DNA of 9,451 nucleotides from Verrucomicrobiales bacterium (lineage in GTDB: Bacteria; Verrucomicrobiota; Verrucomicrobiia; Limisphaerales; UBA1100), in the NCBI GenBank assembly GCA_003517285.1, contig DPAW01000069.1, positions 1 to 9,451 of the forward strand, in the 5' to 3' direction. The position numbers and the translations under genes are program-made. Positions within the stretch are counted from its first letter, which is position 1, and each line of letters starts with the position of its first letter. The notes below the pieces were generated by a model. It was not told the origin of the DNA, searched no databases, and worked only from the letters and a program-made list of their open reading frames with translations. Below, in pieces: positions 7,218 to 9,451 of the stretch.

Positions 7218-8065
7218 ATGCATCGATAGAAACACAAGCGGGCGCGCCTACGGCGAGTGGTGGATCGAAATGGACCAAGTTGCTGGGGGTTGGCTGCGGA
7301 AGCCTGATCGCTTTGGTGTTAGTTGGTGCGCTTCTGCTGAATTGGGGGGTGAAGCGGCTGGTCGTGGGTAAAATCGAATCAGGTCTGGAAGCGCAAGGTT
7401 GGAGCGCGGAGGTGGGGGATTTCGATTATTCCATAGCCAACAAGGAAGTGGAGATTCGAAATTTTACCGGTGTGCCGATGGATGCTAGGCAATTAAAGGA
7501 AGTAGGGGAAGTGCAGGTGGAGCATGCGCGTGTGAGGTTTGATAATTCGCGGGAAGATAAGCTGGGTGAGTTGGAGCTGCGCGGGGCCAAGGCGCGGTTT
7601 GGGCAACTTGATGAGATGATGCTGGTGCCCGAAAAAAGCATTTCGGTCAAAGGGTTTGTTTTGAATAATCCCGCGGAATTTGGTGGCGGCCCATTGCTGG
7701 ACTTTAAGGAAATCCAACTGCATTACGGTGATCTAAAGGTCAAGGGGCGGGAACACTTCGAGACCGTGCTCATTGATGTCGCTCGGTTAAACATCGTGAA
7801 GAACAAGCAGGGGCTTTGGTTGACCGATTTATCTTCCAAGGCACAGGAGACGATTCGGAAGGATGACGAATCGCCGACGGTGGATCAACTCACCATTCGG
7901 ATCGGCGATATCGCCTTTCAGGATTTATCGACCGGCGCCGGGCCCAAGGTGATCCCGATGAATCGAACGATCAAAGTGGAAAACAACCCCAAGGATTACG
8001 CGTTGGGCGTTTTCCTGCAACTGATTGGGATAGTGTCCGAAGCCAAGCAACGCTCGGGTTACTAA
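7214..8065 (+). CDS. Hypothetical membrane-anchored extracytoplasmic protein, AsmA-like in style, 283 aa
   Basis: I do not recognise a defined family. A short polar start (MNASIETQAGAPTASGGSKW) is followed by one hydrophobic segment (about 23-43, KLLGVGCGSLIALVLVGALL) and then a basic KRLVVGKIES stretch. The remaining 235 residues would lie in the periplasm. The body is built of repeating beta-like strands, such as DFDYSIANKEVEIRNFTG (about 69-86), ELELRGAKARFG (119-130), EIQLHYGDLKVKG (166-178) and VARLNIVKNKQGLWL (189-203). The TM-then-amphipathic-strand layout resembles AsmA/LEA-type envelope proteins. This is a resemblance in layout and does not establish an assignment. There are no catalytic motifs. 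The start at 7214 overlaps the upstream stop (ATGA) and has a good GGAGG. The gene ends in a tail-to-tail overlap with the M42 peptidase gene. Confidence 0.75.
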   Translation: MNASIETQAGAPTASGGSKWTKLLGVGCGSLIALVLVGALLLNWGVKRLVVGKIESGLEAQGWSAEVGDFDYSIANKEVEIRNFTGVPMDARQLKEVGEVQVEHARVRFDNSREDKLGELELRGAKARFGQLDEMMLVPEKSISVKGFVLNNPAEFGGGPLLDFKEIQLHYGDLKVKGREHFETVLIDVARLNIVKNKQGLWLTDLSSKAQETIRKDDESPTVDQLTIRIGDIAFQDLSTGAGPKVIPMNRTIKVENNPKDYALGVFLQLIGIVSEAKQRSGY

Positions 8066-9132
8066 ATAGTCACCGCGAACTTTTCGTTCTTCTTAATGCT
8101 CTCGGCAAAGCCGGCCATGAGTTGTGGGATTTTCTCGAGATCCTTGAGGTTCACCACTTCCACGGGCGAATGCATGTAGCGGTTCGGTAAGCTGATGAGG
8201 GCGCTGGGAATGCCGCCTCGCGTCCAGAACACGGCGTCGGTATCCGTGCCGCTGGTGGCGCTGACAGTTTCGTGCTGTAACGAAATCTTCGCCTTGGAGG
8301 CGACTTGTTCCAGGCGTTTAACCACTTCAGGGTGATTGCAAATGCCGTGGGTAATTGTTGGGCCCTCGCCCATTTGAATGTCGCCGTGAGTTTGTTTGCT
8401 AATGCCGGGATAATCGGTGGCGTGGGTGACATCCACGACGAGAGCTGCATCGGGTTTTAGAGAGTAAGCAATCTGCCGTGCTCCGAATAAACCGACTTCC
8501 TCCATAGTGTTGGAGACGGCGCAGATTTCGGCGTTGAGTTTCTTTTTTGAGCTGGCGAGGAGTCGCAGGGCTTCGGCGACGGACCAGGTGCCGATGCGGT
8601 TGTCGAAGGCGCGAGCTACGGCGATGTCCTTGTGCAGGAACTCGAAATTTTGGTTCACCGTGATGGGGTCTCCAATGCGCACACGCTTTTCGGCGGTCTT
8701 GCGGGAATCGCAGCCGATGTCGATGTACAAATCGGTGATCTTGGGTGCCTTGGGCTCGCCGTCCACGCGTTGCATGTGCGGTGGCGGATTACCCACCACG
8801 CCGAGTACGGGGCCTTTGGTGCTATGCACGGTTACCCGCTGGGCCTTGCTAACAATGGCGTCCACGCCGCCCATCCGTTTCACGTAAATAAAGCCATTGT
8901 CATCGATATAATTGACCGAAAGGGCGATCTCGTCAGCGTGGCCGGCGAGCATAATGCGCGGGCCGTCACCTTTGTTGAGCGTGGCGACGCAATTGCCGTA
9001 TTCGTCGTGATGGGTCTCATCGGCGAACTGTGAAACGTAATCAAGCCACACGCGTTGGCCGCGGGTTTCGTAGCTGGTGGGGCTGGGGGTGTTGACGAGT
9101 TCCTCTAGAAAGGTGAGAGATTCCTTGCGCAT
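8062..9132 (-). CDS. M42-family zinc aminopeptidase (glutamyl aminopeptidase/TET-type), about 356 aa
   Basis: M42 enzymes are cytoplasmic two-metal aminopeptidases, often assembled as 12-subunit tetrahedral (TET) particles, that trim peptides. Early annotations call some of them endoglucanases or cellulases. Seen, numbering from the ATG at 9130-9132: metal ligand region AGHADEIAL (63-71, His65), bridging ligand FDNRIG (176-181, Asp177), catalytic and ligand glutamates MEEVGLFGA (210-218, Glu211 and Glu212), LVVDVTHATD (231-240, Asp234) and the final ligand MHSPVE (320-325, His321). All five expected metal positions are present, so it should be active. The length is standard. The frame is open 17 codons further to an ATG at 9181-9183, but MRKESLTFLEELVNTPSPT is the usual family start. 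No Shine-Dalgarno sequence supports either start. Substrate preference cannot be read from the sequence. It is probably monocistronic here. Confidence 0.93.
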   Translation of the reverse strand: MRKESLTFLEELVNTPSPTSYETRGQRVWLDYVSQFADETHHDEYGNCVATLNKGDGPRIMLAGHADEIALSVNYIDDNGFIYVKRMGGVDAIVSKAQRVTVHSTKGPVLGVVGNPPPHMQRVDGEPKAPKITDLYIDIGCDSRKTAEKRVRIGDPITVNQNFEFLHKDIAVARAFDNRIGTWSVAEALRLLASSKKKLNAEICAVSNTMEEVGLFGARQIAYSLKPDAALVVDVTHATDYPGISKQTHGDIQMGEGPTITHGICNHPEVVKRLEQVASKAKISLQHETVSATSGTDTDAVFWTRGGIPSALISLPNRYMHSPVEVVNLKDLEKIPQLMAGFAESIKKNEKFAVTI

Positions 9133-9205
9133 GGGCGAAGGGTGCATGTGGTGCGGGGCGGCGTCAATGCTCGACGCTGGCATGGGGTTTTGTTACCAAC
9201 GCGCC

Positions 9206-9451
9206 GTGCGTGCCAAGCTGATTGCCGATGCCAAACTGGTGGTCGTGAAGCTCGGGACCGGCATTTTGACGGATCGCCGGAACCGGCTTGCTTCGTCGCG
9301 CATCAAGCAGATCGTGGCGCAGGTGGCCCGGGCGCGAAAGACGGGTCGGGAGGTGGTGCTCGTTTCTTCGGGGGCAGTGGCCGCAGGCATGGAGGCGTTG
9401 GGTTACGAGAAGCGTCCCATACGCCTAGAGGAACTCCAGGCCTGCGCGGCG
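9206..9451 (+). CDS. proB: Glutamate 5-kinase, N-terminal part
   Basis: ProB phosphorylates glutamate with ATP to gamma-glutamyl phosphate, the first and normally proline-inhibited step of proline synthesis. Eighty-two codons are visible before the right edge. Motifs: LVVVKLGTGILTD (about 11-23; the family's ATP-binding KxGTxxLT block), the helix RIKQIVAQVARARKTGREV (about 31-49), then VVLVSSGAVAAGMEALG (about 49-65) and the expected RPIRLEELQACAA at the edge. Start is taken as GTG (9206-9208), giving VRAKLIADAKLVVVK. An in-frame ATG at 9182 would add eight residues (MGFCYQRA) and would overlap the longest M42 start. No Shine-Dalgarno sequence distinguishes them. The remaining kinase region and any C-terminal PUA domain lie outside the window. 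ProA, its partner, is at the left edge on the other strand. Confidence 0.95.
   Translation, partial: MRAKLIADAKLVVVKLGTGILTDRRNRLASSRIKQIVAQVARARKTGREVVLVSSGAVAAGMEALGYEKRPIRLEELQACAA

Noticed and set aside
8082..8097. A small GAAC/GTTC hairpin followed by a pyrimidine run, as a possible terminator for the plus-strand gene
   Set aside because: The stem is only four base pairs, is inside the end of the M42 coding sequence, and the T-run is interrupted.
1..9451. CRISPR arrays, tRNA or rRNA genes, insertion sequences, toxin-antitoxin pairs
   Set aside because: No regularly spaced repeats, cloverleaf genes, transposase-like proteins or terminal repeats were seen, and nearly all bases are in confidently coding genes.

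Overview
The window is a compact bacterial chromosomal segment of moderately high GC. It has ten protein-coding genes (eight complete, two cut by the window edges), no RNA genes, no mobile elements, no CRISPR array and no gene-free stretch longer than about 100 bases. Shine-Dalgarno sequences are mostly weak or absent. That, together with the general look of the proteins (a YkuD protein, a DUF2270 membrane protein, an M42 peptidase and two lineage-specific hypothetical proteins), is compatible with a Verrucomicrobiota-type or related PVC-group bacterium. This placement is inference from protein style and not proof.

Left two-thirds (1-6509, minus strand): a tightly packed gene run that reads right to left: recG, a DUF2270 membrane protein, hisC, argA, a one-TM hypothetical protein, an L,D-transpeptidase-fold protein, and proA (cut by the left edge). 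Three of the junctions are overlapping stop/start codons (TAATG, TGATG, ATGA) and the other gaps are 26-45 bases, so this is very probably one operon. It mixes DNA repair (RecG), cell-envelope functions, and three amino-acid biosynthesis steps: histidinol-phosphate aminotransferase (His), N-acetylglutamate synthase (Arg) and glutamyl-phosphate reductase (Pro).

Middle (6609-8065, plus strand): two hypothetical genes diverge from recG and are joined by an ATGA overlap with a good Shine-Dalgarno sequence. The first is a soluble protein with a CC...CxxC putative metal-binding pattern. The second is an N-terminally anchored extracytoplasmic protein that loosely resembles AsmA-like proteins.

Right (8062-9451): an M42-family zinc aminopeptidase on the minus strand meets the preceding plus-strand gene tail to tail with a 4-base overlap. 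proB (glutamate 5-kinase), cut by the right edge, diverges from it. proB and proA catalyse consecutive steps of proline synthesis but lie about 8.8 kb apart on opposite strands, pointing away from each other.

I see mainly well-known housekeeping genes. The least explained parts are the two coupled plus-strand hypothetical genes and the coupled pair of a one-TM hypothetical protein and a YkuD protein that lacks a signal peptide and has a changed active-site arginine. I found no clear evidence of an undescribed multi-gene defence or mobile system.
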